A stretch of DNA of 64,000 bases. It comes from Acinetobacter sp. WCHA45 (GTDB lineage: Bacteria > Pseudomonadota > Gammaproteobacteria > Pseudomonadales > Moraxellaceae). Below, one piece after another: positions 28,266 through 37,390 of the stretch; position 1 is the stretch's first letter; the number at the start of each line of letters is the position of its first letter. Below the pieces are notes generated by a model that had not been told where the DNA came from, made no database searches, and worked only from the letters and a program-made list of their open reading frames with translations. A program made the translations under genes and the position numbers. Where the stretch lies: positions 1,674,001 to 1,738,000 of the forward strand of contig NZ_CP028561.1 in the NCBI RefSeq assembly GCF_002165255.2, read 5' to 3'.

Positions 28266-29123
28266 CTACATCATCGCTTTGGCCAAACACAGCACCGCAA
28301 CCACACCACAAATCAATCCAATCCATGTGTATGCTTTTAATCGCTCTTTAAATAGCACAACGCCACTGAGTACACCCAATACCACCACCAGAATATTCAT
28401 CCCTGCAAATACAATCGCAGGCGTTTCTTTAAAAATCATATGAGCTTTGACATATAAGGCAATATTGGCAAAATTCAGTACACCCAAAAACAAACCTGTA
28501 AAAATATTTTTAGGTTGCCAATTCGGTTGAGTAATTGCGATATAAGCGATGGACAGAATAAAAGCTGTAATAAAAGTTAAATTTAGCGTGACCGCAAACT
28601 GTAAGCCTAAACTACTGCTATATTTTAGTAATACATCAATTGCTGCATAACCCGCCCAAACACTAAACAAAAATAAGGCTGATTTTAAGCTCATGCCTTT
28701 ACTTGCCTGCTCTGTGGTCTGTCCTATAATGATCGCTAAAATTGCCATAACTCCGAAAACAACCCCAATTAATTTCAATTGGCTAAATTGCTCACCAAAA
28801 ATAAAATAGGCAGCCAATAACGACAGTATGACTGCAAGCCGCTGAGCAATTTCCGTTTTTAAGATACCAGCGAATTGTAGCGACTTGGCTAAGCATAAAA
28901 ATATACTTGGTAATAATAGACCTAAAACAAGAATTAACCACCAAGGTGTATTATTGAGAGAAATATGAGTAATATCAGTTTTAAACCAATAAAAGCATAA
29001 AAGGCTTGCGCTCAAATAATTCCACGCAATGATTTGAAAAACATCAAAACCTTTTGCTTTTAAATATTTTAAAAGAATCGAGACCAAGACACTACAGCAC
29101 GCAGCTGCAACAATCATTTCCAT
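28266..29123 (-). CDS. EamA/DMT-family transporter, 285 aa
   Basis: Ten hydrophobic segments arranged as two EamA halves, for example SLLCFYWFK, RLAVILSLLAAYFIFGEQFS and NILVVVLGVLSGVVLFKERL, each half ending in the typical FGE/FKE signature. The start is set at ATG 29123 because the longer frame uses a TTG inside the hfq terminator. Members export or import small metabolites across the inner membrane. The substrate is unknown. It is separated from hfq by a terminator, so it probably has its own promoter or relies on read-through. Confidence 0.85.
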   Translation of the reverse strand: MEMIVAAACCSVLVSILLKYLKAKGFDVFQIIAWNYLSASLLCFYWFKTDITHISLNNTPWWLILVLGLLLPSIFLCLAKSLQFAGILKTEIAQRLAVILSLLAAYFIFGEQFSQLKLIGVVFGVMAILAIIIGQTTEQASKGMSLKSALFLFSVWAGYAAIDVLLKYSSSLGLQFAVTLNLTFITAFILSIAYIAITQPNWQPKNIFTGLFLGVLNFANIALYVKAHMIFKETPAIVFAGMNILVVVLGVLSGVVLFKERLKAYTWIGLICGVVAVLCLAKAMM

Positions 29124-29150
29124 AGTTTTTCTAGCTATGTAAAAACACAA

Positions 29151-29183
29151 AAAAAGCCAGTCTATTATTAGACTGGCTTTTTT
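29151..29183 (-). terminator. Intrinsic terminator of hfq
   Basis: AAAAAGCCAGTCTA (29151-29164) and TAGACTGGCTTTTT (29169-29182) form a 14-bp stem with a 4-nt loop. It is followed on the minus strand by a T-rich tail, 17 bp beyond the hfq stop. Confidence 0.9.
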
Positions 29184-29200
29184 AAAAGATCATAGATCAA

Positions 29201-29707
29201 TTAACGATTATTTTCGTCTTCTTGACCATCTTCAAATTTAGTTTCGCTATCGAAGCCACCTTGATGACCGAAGCCACCTTGACCACCAAAGCCACCTTGA
29301 CCACCGAAGCCACCTTGACCACCGAAGCCACCTTGACCACCGAAGCCACCTTGACCACCGAAGCCACCTTGACCGCCAAAGCCACCTTGACCACCAAAGC
29401 CACCTTGACCACCAAAGCCGCCAGTAGAACCTTGACCACCGAAACCACCAGTAGCACCTTGTGCAGGGAAACCACCAGTAGCACCTTGTGCGCCAGCTGG
29501 ACGTGGGTTACGCGCAGGTACAACTGTAGAAATCGCGTGTTTATAAACCATTTGACTTACAGTGTTTTTTAATAAAACTACATATTGATCAAAAGACTCA
29601 ATATGCCCCTGTAATTTAATACCGTTCACGAGGAAAATAGAAACTGGAATACGTTCTTTACGGAGAGAATTTAAGAACGGATCTTGTAAAGTTTGACCTT
29701 TAGACAT
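29201..29707 (-). CDS. hfq: RNA chaperone Hfq with long glycine-rich tail, 168 aa
   Basis: Residues 1-67 are a canonical Sm-like Hfq core ([20 protein letters not shown], then FVLNGIKL-type [20 protein letters not shown] and [11 protein letters not shown]) that forms the hexameric sRNA/mRNA binding ring. About 100 further residues are nearly all Gly, Phe and Gln, with tandem GGFGGQ units and a polar acidic end ([10 protein letters not shown]). E. coli Hfq is 102 residues. Such long Gly-rich tails are known from Acinetobacter and Moraxella. ATG 29707 has GGAG 8 nt upstream. It is downstream of miaA as usual. Confidence 0.97.
   Translation of the reverse strand: MSKGQTLQDPFLNSLRKERIPVSIFLVNGIKLQGHIESFDQYVVLLKNTVSQMVYKHAISTVVPARNPRPAGAQGATGGFPAQGATGGFGGQGSTGGFGGQGGFGGQGGFGGQGGFGGQGGFGGQGGFGGQGGFGGQGGFGGQGGFGHQGGFDSETKFEDGQEDENNR
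29255..29425. repeat. Tandem 18-bp repeats encoding GGFGGQ in hfq
   Basis: About nine near-identical 18-bp units (plus-strand core CCACCGAAGCCACCTTGA) lie head to tail inside the hfq tail. Differences are mostly silent (accaccg versus accacca, one accgcca). All are multiples of six codons, so copy number can change without a frameshift. Confidence 0.9.
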
Positions 29708-29798
29708 TTGTAACTCCAAAAAATTTTTAAATCAGCGCAAAAAAACTATCTTTATTTTTCAACTAAAAATTATAAAAAGACAGTCTGCGAATTTTGCT

Positions 29799-30743
29799 TT
29801 ATCCAAAGAAGTTTCGCAAGTCTTCTTTCGCCTGCTTTATCGTCACGTAAGTTTTAAAATCGTGTGTTTCTTGCAAAGAACGTAACCAAGTGTATTGACG
29901 TTTGGCAAGTTGCCGTGTCGCAAATAATGCTTTGTTCTCCATTTCTACTTTATTTTTGAGACTTAGGTCACTTTTTAATAAAAGATCTAAAGCTTGACGA
30001 TAACCCACAGACCGCATGGATGGTAAATTACCACTTAAATCGTATTTTCCAATTAATTCCTCTACTTCATTTAAAAATCCAATACTCCACATTTTGCTTA
30101 AACGTTGCTCAATACGTTGATGTAATTCTACCCGATCTGGCATCAATGCGTAATTATGAAATTTGTAACGATAGGGTTGATTTTTAGGCTGCTCTGCCTG
30201 TAGTTTTGTTATGGGTTCACCTGTAATTCGGTAAACTTCTAATGCCCTAATAATTCTTTGTTTATCTGAAACTTTGAACTTTTGTCCAGCAATTGGATCA
30301 ACAGAAGCCAATTCATCATAAACAGACTGCCAGCCTTCAAGATCAGCTTTAGCGAGAATTGCATCACGAATACTTTGATCCGCATTCGGTAGATTATCAG
30401 CTAATCCTTCAAGTAGCGATTTAAAATATAGCATTGTGCCGCCCACTAAAATTGGTGTTTTGCCACGCGAATGCATGTCATCAATTAATGGGCAAACATC
30501 TTCAACAAATTGTGCTGCTGAGTATACATCCAATGGCGTAATAATATCGATTAAGTGATGCGGGTATTGTTGTTGCTCTTCTTTTGTGGGTTTAGCAGTC
30601 CCAATATCCATATCTTTATAAACTAAAGCTGAATCCACAGAAATCAGTTCAAAATTTCCACGCTCATAGAGTTCGCATGCCAATGCTGTTTTACCACTTG
30701 CGGTAGGCCCCATTAAATTGATGACGGGCAATTGATTTGACAT
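29799..30743 (-). CDS. miaA: tRNA dimethylallyltransferase, 314 aa
   Basis: Adds the isopentenyl group to A37 of tRNAs reading UNN codons. The P-loop is [15 protein letters not shown] (residues 11-25). The family motifs [23 protein letters not shown] and [11 protein letters not shown], and the C-terminal [12 protein letters not shown], are present. The length is normal. It lies 6 bp after mutL, in the conserved tsaE-mutL-miaA-hfq order. Confidence 0.97.
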   Translation of the reverse strand: MSNQLPVINLMGPTASGKTALACELYERGNFELISVDSALVYKDMDIGTAKPTKEEQQQYPHHLIDIITPLDVYSAAQFVEDVCPLIDDMHSRGKTPILVGGTMLYFKSLLEGLADNLPNADQSIRDAILAKADLEGWQSVYDELASVDPIAGQKFKVSDKQRIIRALEVYRITGEPITKLQAEQPKNQPYRYKFHNYALMPDRVELHQRIEQRLSKMWSIGFLNEVEELIGKYDLSGNLPSMRSVGYRQALDLLLKSDLSLKNKVEMENKALFATRQLAKRQYTWLRSLQETHDFKTYVTIKQAKEDLRNFFG

Positions 30744-30749
30744 GTAAAA

Positions 30750-32690
30750 CTACTCTCCTCGAGCAAATAATTTATCTAATTGATGTAATGGAAATGCGCG
30801 CCAAGTTGGACGCCCATGATTACATTGACTGGCAAATTCAGTTTGTTCCATTTGGCGTAATAAAGCATTCATTTCCGAAAGACTGAGTTGTCGATGTGCT
30901 CTTACAGCCCCATGACACGCCATACCAGCAAGAAGCTCATCACGTTTTTGTAATAGGCCTCTGGCTTCATCATTTGGATCAAGATCATTTAATAATTCTG
31001 GAATTAAATTACTAAAGTCAGCTTTATGCAAAATGGCAGGCACACCACGCACAATCACTTGATCATCCCCGTATTGATCAATTTCTAACCCCAAACGTTC
31101 TAATTGTGGTTGTAAATCTTCAACGCGAGTCGCTTGCATACGAGTAATGGAAACAACTTTAGGAATCAGCAATTGTTGCGAAGTCCAAAATTCAGGTTTA
31201 TCCCATGCCGACTTCATCTGCTGCAACAAGATACGTTCATGTGCCGCATGCATATCCACAATGATCAGGCCTTCAGTATTTTGCGCCAAAATATAGATGC
31301 CATGCAGTTGTGCGATTGCAATCCCCAAAGGAAACTCATCTACACGTGATGGGTCTTGATTATTTCCATCTTCTGTTTCTTCACGTAAAGGCGCTAAATA
31401 GCTTTTGAGTGCATTATTTAACTGTGCAGAGCCATTATAACGTGGTTCTTGAGGTGTTGAATTGTAATGCACTGCCTGTGGGCGGCTTTGATTAAACTCA
31501 GTGAGTAAATCTGTCGCAACAACAACCTGCTGATTGGCTTGTCGTTCAGGCTCAGCTACTGCTCGATGTAAATTGAATTGTTCTTGGTATTTTGGCTGAG
31601 GCTGATAATTAAAATTTTCTGCCTCAGCTTCATCTGTTTTCATCGCTTGTGCTAAATCAGCAGTTGCGGTTTGAAATTGAGACAAGGTTGCTTTGGCATA
31701 ATGCCGTACAAACTCATGTACTTCACGCTGGTTCAAAAAACGAATTTCATGTTTGGTCGGGTGTACATTCACATCGATATTTTCAGGATCAACTTCTAAA
31801 AACAATAAATAAGATGAATGTTGATGACCATGCAAAATTCCTTCATAGGCCATACGTAACGCATGTGAAATGGTTTTGTCTTTGACAATACGACCATTCA
31901 CATACACATATTGCATGTCAGCCTGTGCCCGTGCATCAGACGGATGCCCTAACCAACCTGACAAACGCATATTGATACTTTCAGCATCGATCCAATAGGC
32001 ATTTTGAATAAACTGTTGACCTAATAACTGCTGGACACGCTGATAACGTAATTCACCACTATCAGCAATCGGCAAATTTAAACGAATATTATCATTATGT
32101 TCGAGTACAAAACGAATTTCAAAATGAGTCAAAGCCAAACGACGGACTATTTCTTCAATATGACCAAATTCTGTACTTGGTTTTTTTAAAAACTTTCGGC
32201 GCGCTGGCACATTGAAAAATAAATCTTGTACACGAATATGTGTACCTTTTTGTGCTGCAACAGCCTGTATTTGTTGATGATCAAATGCTGTTCCATTCAC
32301 TTCAACCTGATAACCCACGCCTTGTTCATCTTGGCTACTGGTCAACGTCAAACGTGATACCGCAGCAATCGAAGCTAATGCCTCTCCACGAAAGCCTAAA
32401 CTAACAATCGCATGCAAGTCTTCCGATGTTTTAATTTTACTTGTCGCATGCCGCATCACCGCTAATGGTAAATCTTCAGGATGAATTCCATGACCATTAT
32501 CAATGATTTCAATCAGGGTCGAACCACCTTGCGCTACCCGAATAATAAGTTCGGTTGCGCCAGCATCGATTGCATTTTCTAATAATTCTTTAACAACTGA
32601 TGATGGACGTTCAATCACCTCACCCGCAGCAATCTGGTTGGCTAAGGCAGCATCAAGGGTATGAATACGACGAATTGAATCATGCGCCAT
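30750..32690 (-). CDS. mutL: DNA mismatch repair protein MutL, 646 aa
   Basis: An N-terminal GHKL ATPase is shown by [31 protein letters not shown] and [12 protein letters not shown] variable Gln-rich linker runs through about residues 340-440. The C-terminal dimerisation domain contains [13 protein letters not shown]. In endonuclease-type MutL this motif is DQHA-x2-E-x4-E. Here Met replaces the Gln and Gln the final Glu, so nicking activity is doubtful, which is an inference from the motif alone. It overlaps tsaE by 11 bp. Confidence 0.97.
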   Translation of the reverse strand: MAHDSIRRIHTLDAALANQIAAGEVIERPSSVVKELLENAIDAGATELIIRVAQGGSTLIEIIDNGHGIHPEDLPLAVMRHATSKIKTSEDLHAIVSLGFRGEALASIAAVSRLTLTSSQDEQGVGYQVEVNGTAFDHQQIQAVAAQKGTHIRVQDLFFNVPARRKFLKKPSTEFGHIEEIVRRLALTHFEIRFVLEHNDNIRLNLPIADSGELRYQRVQQLLGQQFIQNAYWIDAESINMRLSGWLGHPSDARAQADMQYVYVNGRIVKDKTISHALRMAYEGILHGHQHSSYLLFLEVDPENIDVNVHPTKHEIRFLNQREVHEFVRHYAKATLSQFQTATADLAQAMKTDEAEAENFNYQPQPKYQEQFNLHRAVAEPERQANQQVVVATDLLTEFNQSRPQAVHYNSTPQEPRYNGSAQLNNALKSYLAPLREETEDGNNQDPSRVDEFPLGIAIAQLHGIYILAQNTEGLIIVDMHAAHERILLQQMKSAWDKPEFWTSQQLLIPKVVSITRMQATRVEDLQPQLERLGLEIDQYGDDQVIVRGVPAILHKADFSNLIPELLNDLDPNDEARGLLQKRDELLAGMACHGAVRAHRQLSLSEMNALLRQMEQTEFASQCNHGRPTWRAFPLHQLDKLFARGE

Positions 32691-33156
32691 TCAATTGTTC
32701 CTGCAAAGTTTGAGATAAAGATTCGGATTCAGTGGTTAGCGTAACAAACCGAGTCAATTCATCATCCGATTTTTGAATATCAATCACTACATCAGCTTTT
32801 GGTATTTCGTCTCCACCTTTTGAAGGCCATTCAAATAAGAATAAAGCATCTGGGGTTTCTAAATAATCACGAATTCCCATCAGTTCTAATTCATAGGGAT
32901 CATCTAAACGATACAAATCAAAATGGAAAATTTCTTTGCCTTGAATGGTATATGGCTCAACCAAGGTATAAGTTGGGCTTTTTACTGAACCTTGATGCCC
33001 AAGATTCTGGATAAAGTAACGCGTAAATGTCGTTTTTCCAGCCCCTAAATCACCAATCAAATATATAACCCCTGAATGCACTTGTTGTGAGAGCACTTGC
33101 GCAAATTTTTGAGTGTCTTGTTGATGATTTAAAGTAAATTTCACTGAATATGACAT
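32680..33156 (-). CDS. tsaE: tRNA threonylcarbamoyladenosine biosynthesis ATPase TsaE, 158 aa
   Basis: P-loop protein of the TsaBDE complex that makes t6A37 in ANN-decoding tRNAs. Walker A is [14 protein letters not shown] (about residues 36-49), followed by [27 protein letters not shown] and FLFEWPSKG, all typical of the family. It is the first gene of the tsaE-mutL-miaA-hfq series and overlaps mutL, implying translational coupling. Confidence 0.95.
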   Translation of the reverse strand: MSYSVKFTLNHQQDTQKFAQVLSQQVHSGVIYLIGDLGAGKTTFTRYFIQNLGHQGSVKSPTYTLVEPYTIQGKEIFHFDLYRLDDPYELELMGIRDYLETPDALFLFEWPSKGGDEIPKADVVIDIQKSDDELTRFVTLTTESESLSQTLQEQLNGA

Positions 33157-33263
33157 GGCAAATAGAATAAAATTGGGATACCCGCTATGATAACATCGCC
33201 CTGCGTTAAAGCCTAATGCACCGAAATGAATTGCTTCTTTTTAAAACGTTCAAGATTTTAAAT

Positions 33264-33896
33264 ATGACATTACAAAATAGAGTAAACCCTTGGGGAAAAT
33301 TGCATCAGCATCCTTCTAAAAAAGCGATGCTGATGGGAAATCGTGGCGGTCGTATCCATAACTCGAATAAACAGATTATTAAACAATGGGCAACACAGTC
33401 ATGGATTCATTGTTTAACAACATTCGGTAATATTAAAAGAGAAGTTTTTGGTGACTCTTATTCAGAATTATTTTTTTTAGATGAAGCCACAGCTTTATCT
33501 GCAGGACATCGTCCCTGTGGCGAATGCCAAAGAAAACGTTATCAAGAGTTTAAAAAAATCTGGTTAAATATCAACAATGCAGGTATATCAATTTCAGCAA
33601 AAGAAATGGATAAACGTATCCACCAAGATCGAATTAATGCTGAAAAAATGCAGCATACATTTCAAGCAAATCTTTCAGAACTGCCTATTGGAACTTTTTT
33701 TGAATATGCTTCTGAAGCGATTGTAGTTTATAAAGAAAACTGTTATTTGATTTGGTCTTTTGATGGCTATCAAAAGAAAATTGAATTACCTCAAAATCTT
33801 ATAGTTACTGTGTTAACACCTCAAACTTTTGTAAAAATGTTTGACCATGGATATGTCCCAAATTTTCATTCTTCAGCATCACTCAAAATAATATGA
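33264..33896 (+). CDS. Conserved protein of unknown function with H-R-P-C-x-x-C motif, 210 aa
   Basis: The start is taken as ATG 33264 (MTLQNRVNPWGKL). The longer frame from 33216 lacks conservation-like content. The segment ELFFLDEATALSAGHRPCGE followed by CQRKRYQEF strongly suggests a small metal-binding or thiol site of the kind seen in Ada-like zinc domains. The early part is NPWGKL and NRGGRIH. I have seen similar uncharacterised proteins across bacteria but cannot name a function. It overlaps the following pseudouridine synthase gene by 4 bp (ATGA), so it is probably coupled to it. Confidence 0.75.
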   Translation: MTLQNRVNPWGKLHQHPSKKAMLMGNRGGRIHNSNKQIIKQWATQSWIHCLTTFGNIKREVFGDSYSELFFLDEATALSAGHRPCGECQRKRYQEFKKIWLNINNAGISISAKEMDKRIHQDRINAEKMQHTFQANLSELPIGTFFEYASEAIVVYKENCYLIWSFDGYQKKIELPQNLIVTVLTPQTFVKMFDHGYVPNFHSSASLKII

Positions 33897-34801
33897 ATAC
33901 GGTTGAAAATTTTATCCCTCCAGTGATCAATGGTGTCAGTGCCAGTAAAGTCTTTTTACCTCAAAATATTTCGGCACCTACCATTTTTAAATATCTTTGC
34001 CAGCATTTCCCCCATATTCAGCCGCAAGAATGGCAACAGCGTTTTGCAGACCAACTGATTTACGCTGCTGATGGTTCAATCCTGAAGCTGGAAAGTCCCT
34101 ATACAGCAAATACCCATATTTTTTATTATCGTTTCCTAGCTCAAGAAACTCATGTACCTTTTCAGCATGAGATTTTATACGAAAATGAACATTTACTCGT
34201 GGTTGATAAACCCCACTTTCTTACGATGACTCCAACTGGGCAATATGTTCAGGAAACATTATTAGTACGTTTAAAAAAGCAAACTGGATATAAGGATATA
34301 ACCCCGATTCATCGACTGGATCGGGAAACGGCAGGCGTGGTTTTATTCAGCAAGAAACCTGAATCGCGCGGAATCTACCAACAACTTTTTGCAGATCGGA
34401 AAGTTCAAAAAATCTATCATGCCATTGCAGCGTATGATCTTAAAATGACTTTTCCGCGAACTGTGCAATTACATTTAGAAAAAGGTCAGCCGTTTTATAC
34501 GATGCAAATTAATTCTGAAAAACCTCAGAATTCTGAAACTTTGATAGCGCTTTTGGAACACAATCAACATTACGCAAAATATCAGCTTAAACCCAAGACG
34601 GGTAAACAACATCAATTGCGTGTGCACCTTAATTACTTAGGCATTCCAATTTTAAATGATCCGTTTTATCCAGTTGTCGCACATAAAGCCGATGATGACT
34701 TTGAACAACCGCTCCAGTTGTTAGCAAAAGAGATTTATTTTATCGATCCCGTTTTAAATCAAGAAATGCATTTTAATTCTAAATTTGAATTGACATTGTA
34801 A
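33893..34801 (+). CDS. RluA-family pseudouridine synthase, 302 aa
   Basis: The catalytic motif HRLDRETAGVVLFSKK contains the active-site Asp. It is preceded by HLLVVDKPHFLTMTPTG and followed by GKQHQLRVHLNYLGIPILND, both diagnostic of the RluA/RsuA superfamily. An N-terminal S4-like RNA-binding stretch is not clear. It isomerises uridine in rRNA or tRNA. Which position is modified cannot be said, and the sequence resembles the RluA-like group often annotated as 23S/tRNA. ATGA overlap with the upstream 210-residue gene. Confidence 0.88.
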   Translation: MNTVENFIPPVINGVSASKVFLPQNISAPTIFKYLCQHFPHIQPQEWQQRFADQLIYAADGSILKLESPYTANTHIFYYRFLAQETHVPFQHEILYENEHLLVVDKPHFLTMTPTGQYVQETLLVRLKKQTGYKDITPIHRLDRETAGVVLFSKKPESRGIYQQLFADRKVQKIYHAIAAYDLKMTFPRTVQLHLEKGQPFYTMQINSEKPQNSETLIALLEHNQHYAKYQLKPKTGKQHQLRVHLNYLGIPILNDPFYPVVAHKADDDFEQPLQLLAKEIYFIDPVLNQEMHFNSKFELTL

Positions 34802-34911
34802 ATACAACGTAATGACAAAATTGTTATTTTTTTCACTTCAGAAATATTGAAATTACATTGCAATGGTTTAGAATACATGATGATAACTAAAAAAATTTGG
34901 TCATATCTTTC

Positions 34912-35226
34912 ATGCGAAAAACAGAAGTTTATCAGGTTCGACTTGATTCTCAGGAAAAAAAGCAGGCATTTGCCGTTTTTAAGCAGTTAGGTATATCCCC
35001 TGCCCAAGCTGTTCGTCTTTTCTTTAAACAAGTTGTGTTGACGAAATCAATTCCTTTTGCGATTGAAAATCAAAACATTAATATGGAACAGTTACTCAAG
35101 CTCCGTAAATCTAAAAATGCAGCAATAAATGATCCTTCAACTGCTATAGATTTGGATGTTGAAGACGATCATGAAGATCTATTTGAAGAATTGAATGCAC
35201 TGTTAGGTGAAAGTGACAAAACTTAA
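34912..35226 (+). CDS. RelB/DinJ-like antitoxin, 104 aa, no RelE/YafQ partner visible
   Basis: The start ATG 34912 gives MRKTEVYQVRLDSQEKKQA, a ribbon-helix-helix opening, and GISPAQAVRLFFKQVVLTKS, the signature of RelB/DinJ antitoxins. The C-terminal half is acidic (DLDVEDDHEDLFEELN), which would suit toxin neutralisation. No RelE/YafQ toxin follows. The next gene, 98 bp downstream, is a GNAT acetyltransferase. It is either an orphan regulator or an unusual antitoxin. Confidence 0.8.
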   Translation: MRKTEVYQVRLDSQEKKQAFAVFKQLGISPAQAVRLFFKQVVLTKSIPFAIENQNINMEQLLKLRKSKNAAINDPSTAIDLDVEDDHEDLFEELNALLGESDKT

Positions 35227-35324
35227 CAATGTTGCATTTATAAACAAGTTTTTATTTTTTAAGCTTAAATTTTTTCGTTATTCTGACAGTCCAAATAAAA
35301 CTATAAATGCAAGGATGGACAGGA

Positions 35325-35768
35325 ATGATTGTTAAACGAGCAACAAAAGAAGATCTTCACCAACTTGCTGTCTTGTTTGATGAATACCGTCAATTCTATG
35401 GTACATCATCCAATATTGAACAATCCTATCAATTTCTAAAACATCGTTTCGAAAATAAAGATAGTGTCATTTTCATTCACGTTAAAGATGATGTGCTCAC
35501 AGGCTTTGTTTTACTGTACCTTGCTTTTTCATCTGTTTCTTGCGAAACCTATTATATTTTAGATGATGTTTATGTAACCCCATCTTATCGAAAACAAGGA
35601 TCAGCTAAGCAATTAATTGACACCGCAATCCTTTTTGCTCGCCATGAAAATGCACAAAGAATTAGTCTCGAAACACAAAAAAATAATTATGAGTCTCGCC
35701 GTCTTTACGAACAAATGGGATTTATTCAAGATGATGAATTCAAGACCTTTCACTGTTTTTTAAAATAG
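35325..35768 (+). CDS. GNAT-family N-acetyltransferase, 147 aa
   Basis: ATG 35325 with AAGGA upstream. Acetyl-CoA binding motif A is visible as DDVYVTPSYRKQGSAKQLID, motif B as LETQKNNYESRRLYEQMGF, and the chain ends normally. It transfers an acetyl group to an amine substrate. The target is unknown. It lies immediately after the RelB-like gene, raising the possibility of an antitoxin-acetyltransferase pair, but the motifs are equally those of an ordinary metabolic or resistance GNAT. Confidence 0.88.
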   Translation: MIVKRATKEDLHQLAVLFDEYRQFYGTSSNIEQSYQFLKHRFENKDSVIFIHVKDDVLTGFVLLYLAFSSVSCETYYILDDVYVTPSYRKQGSAKQLIDTAILFARHENAQRISLETQKNNYESRRLYEQMGFIQDDEFKTFHCFLK

Positions 35769-36485
35769 TTACTCGATATCTAAAGCAATATTTTGACTCA
35801 ATTGTTTTTGCGAAGATGTAAGATAAATCCATTTACCTTCTGGTAATTCAGGAAGCTCAAGTAATCCTATTTGTTGGCGATGTAAAAGCTCAACTTTATT
35901 TCCGACTGCGGCAAGCATACGTTTAACTTGATGGTAGACACCTTGATGAATTGTCATTGCCAATTGATGTGTGGAAAATAGTTGAAGATTGGTTGCGGCA
36001 TAAATACCTTTTTCATTCCTTAGCTCAACTCCCTGTTCTAAAGCCATTAATTGCTCTGCTGAAATCGGATCGGCAGTCGTTACATGATAAACTTTTGGCA
36101 CATGCTTACGCGGATTGGTTAAGGCTTGTAAATATTGACCATCATCAGTCAATAACAATAATCCTGTGGTATCTTGGTCTAGTCTTCCCACGCATTGAAT
36201 ACCCCGATGGATCAAAATTTCAGGCAGTAGGCTAAATACACTTTTATGATGCGTTGCCTGATGTGAACATTCATAGCCCTTCGGTTTATTTAAAACAATG
36301 TAGAGATGTTCTCGATATTGGTATTCTTCGCCAAATACTTGAAAACAAAGCTGGTCCGTATTTATATTCTGTTTAGGGTTTTCACAAATTTGTCCTTCAA
36401 TCTGCACAGAACCATTTTTAATTATCTGTTGGCAATACTTTCTTGAACCAAAGCCTTGCGATTGCAAAATTTTTTCCAACAGCAT
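35769..36485 (-). CDS. rsuA: RsuA-type 16S rRNA pseudouridine synthase, 238 aa
   Basis: An N-terminal S4 domain (EKILQSQGFGSRKYCQQIIK) is followed by the catalytic domain with the VGRLDQDTTGLLLLTDDGQ motif carrying the active Asp, and the C-terminal HQGVYHQVKRMLAAVGNKV. These match RsuA, which converts U516 of 16S rRNA. Related RluE/RluF cannot be fully excluded. It converges on the GNAT gene with no gap between the stops. Confidence 0.88.
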   Translation of the reverse strand: MLLEKILQSQGFGSRKYCQQIIKNGSVQIEGQICENPKQNINTDQLCFQVFGEEYQYREHLYIVLNKPKGYECSHQATHHKSVFSLLPEILIHRGIQCVGRLDQDTTGLLLLTDDGQYLQALTNPRKHVPKVYHVTTADPISAEQLMALEQGVELRNEKGIYAATNLQLFSTHQLAMTIHQGVYHQVKRMLAAVGNKVELLHRQQIGLLELPELPEGKWIYLTSSQKQLSQNIALDIE

Positions 36486-36731
36486 AACTATATCCTCATC
36501 TCAAACTCAGTCTATTGTACTCGATTCAGCTAGGCATCATTGCTTACAACATACTCATTCTTATTTTTTATAATTTATTCACAATCTGTTCATTTGTAAT
36601 AGAACATATACAAAACTCTCGCCAAACTCTCTCAATCATCCTATTGCGCTCCATATTTTCACTTAAAAGTCCTGTTACATTTATCTCAAGCAAAAGAATA
36701 CTGTCCAAAAGAATGGATAAGGAGTTTCACC

Positions 36732-37247
36732 ATGAAATCGAATATGTGGTTATGTAGCGTCATCTTGGCAACCTCATCAATGATGACTGTTGCACATGCA
36801 GATAATACAGCACGAGTTGCAGCAACTTCAGCACTTGGTAGTATTGTTGGTACAGCAGTTGGTAAACAACTTGGCGGTAATACGGGTGCCATGATTGGTT
36901 CCTCAATTGGTGGTGCTGGTGGTGCAGCAGCATCAAGCAATAAACGTGATCGCACTGAAGCCGCCATTGGTGGTGGACTAGGCGGTGTTGGTGGTTACAC
37001 CGTTGGACGTAATGTCGGTGGAACGAGTGGTGGCTATATTGGTGCTGGTTTGGGTGCAGCAGGTGGTGCGGCTTTAGGTCAAAAAGTTGGTCAAGATCGT
37101 GAAGAAGACCGCCGCTACGAAAATCGTCGTTCTTACGATGAGCGCCGTTACGACAACCGTCGTTCTTATGATGATCGTAGATACTATAAATCTCGTCATC
37201 ATTACCGTCATGATAATGGCTATCACCGTGGTTGGTATAAAGATTAA
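36732..37247 (+). CDS. Exported glycine-zipper protein, 171 aa
   Basis: A signal peptide covers residues 1-23 (AHA/DN). It is followed by about 90 residues of Gly/Ala zipper repeats (GSIVGTAVGKQLGGNTGAM, GGGLGGVGGYTVGRNVGG) of the type that inserts in or packs against membranes. The tail is charged and Tyr/Arg/His-rich (repeats of RRSYDERRYDN style). It is probably a periplasmic or outer-membrane-associated stress protein, but function is unknown. The direct start at MKSNMWLCSV has AAGGAG upstream. Monocistronic with its own terminator. Confidence 0.8.
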   Translation: MKSNMWLCSVILATSSMMTVAHADNTARVAATSALGSIVGTAVGKQLGGNTGAMIGSSIGGAGGAAASSNKRDRTEAAIGGGLGGVGGYTVGRNVGGTSGGYIGAGLGAAGGAALGQKVGQDREEDRRYENRRSYDERRYDNRRSYDDRRYYKSRHHYRHDNGYHRGWYKD

Positions 37248-37274
37248 TCATCAAATCCTAACACTTTCTCTTTT

Positions 37275-37296
37275 GGCGCCTTCGGGCGCTTTTTTG
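37275..37296 (+). terminator. Intrinsic terminator with UUCG loop
   Basis: GGCGCC, TTCG, GGCGCT (37275-37290) followed by TTTTTTG. This is the terminator of the glycine-zipper gene. Confidence 0.9.
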
Positions 37297-37316
37297 TTTT
37301 ATCCAATTCACAACAA

Positions 37317-37370
37317 ATATCGACAATATTCGATATACAAAAACAAACTAATATCGTATTATTTCGATAT
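37317..37370. promoter_or_regulatory. Duplicated palindromic operator before the luciferase-like gene
   Basis: ATATCG-N8-CGATAT occurs twice, at 37317-37336 and 37351-37370, with start-to-start distance 34 bp (about three helical turns). The second copy ends 20 bp before the ATG at 37391, so a bound dimer would cover the promoter or start region. The regulator is not encoded next door. Confidence 0.6.
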
Positions 37371-37390
37371 ATGATTTTGAGAGTTAAAAA

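Noticed and set aside
29255..29425. CRISPR-like array
   Set aside because: The units are contiguous 18-bp coding repeats of the Hfq tail with no spacers and no cas gene nearby.
29222..29572. Plus-strand frame of repeated TLTTEA and minus-strand VVKVA frame across hfq
   Set aside because: Both arise from the 18-bp repeats read in wrong phases of hfq.
32799..33014. Plus-strand 71-residue frame opposite tsaE
   Set aside because: Shadow of tsaE without start context or homology-like features.
36760..37254. 164-residue minus-strand frame, His/Gln-rich
   Set aside because: Antisense of the glycine-zipper gene. Its composition reflects the Gly/Arg repeats.
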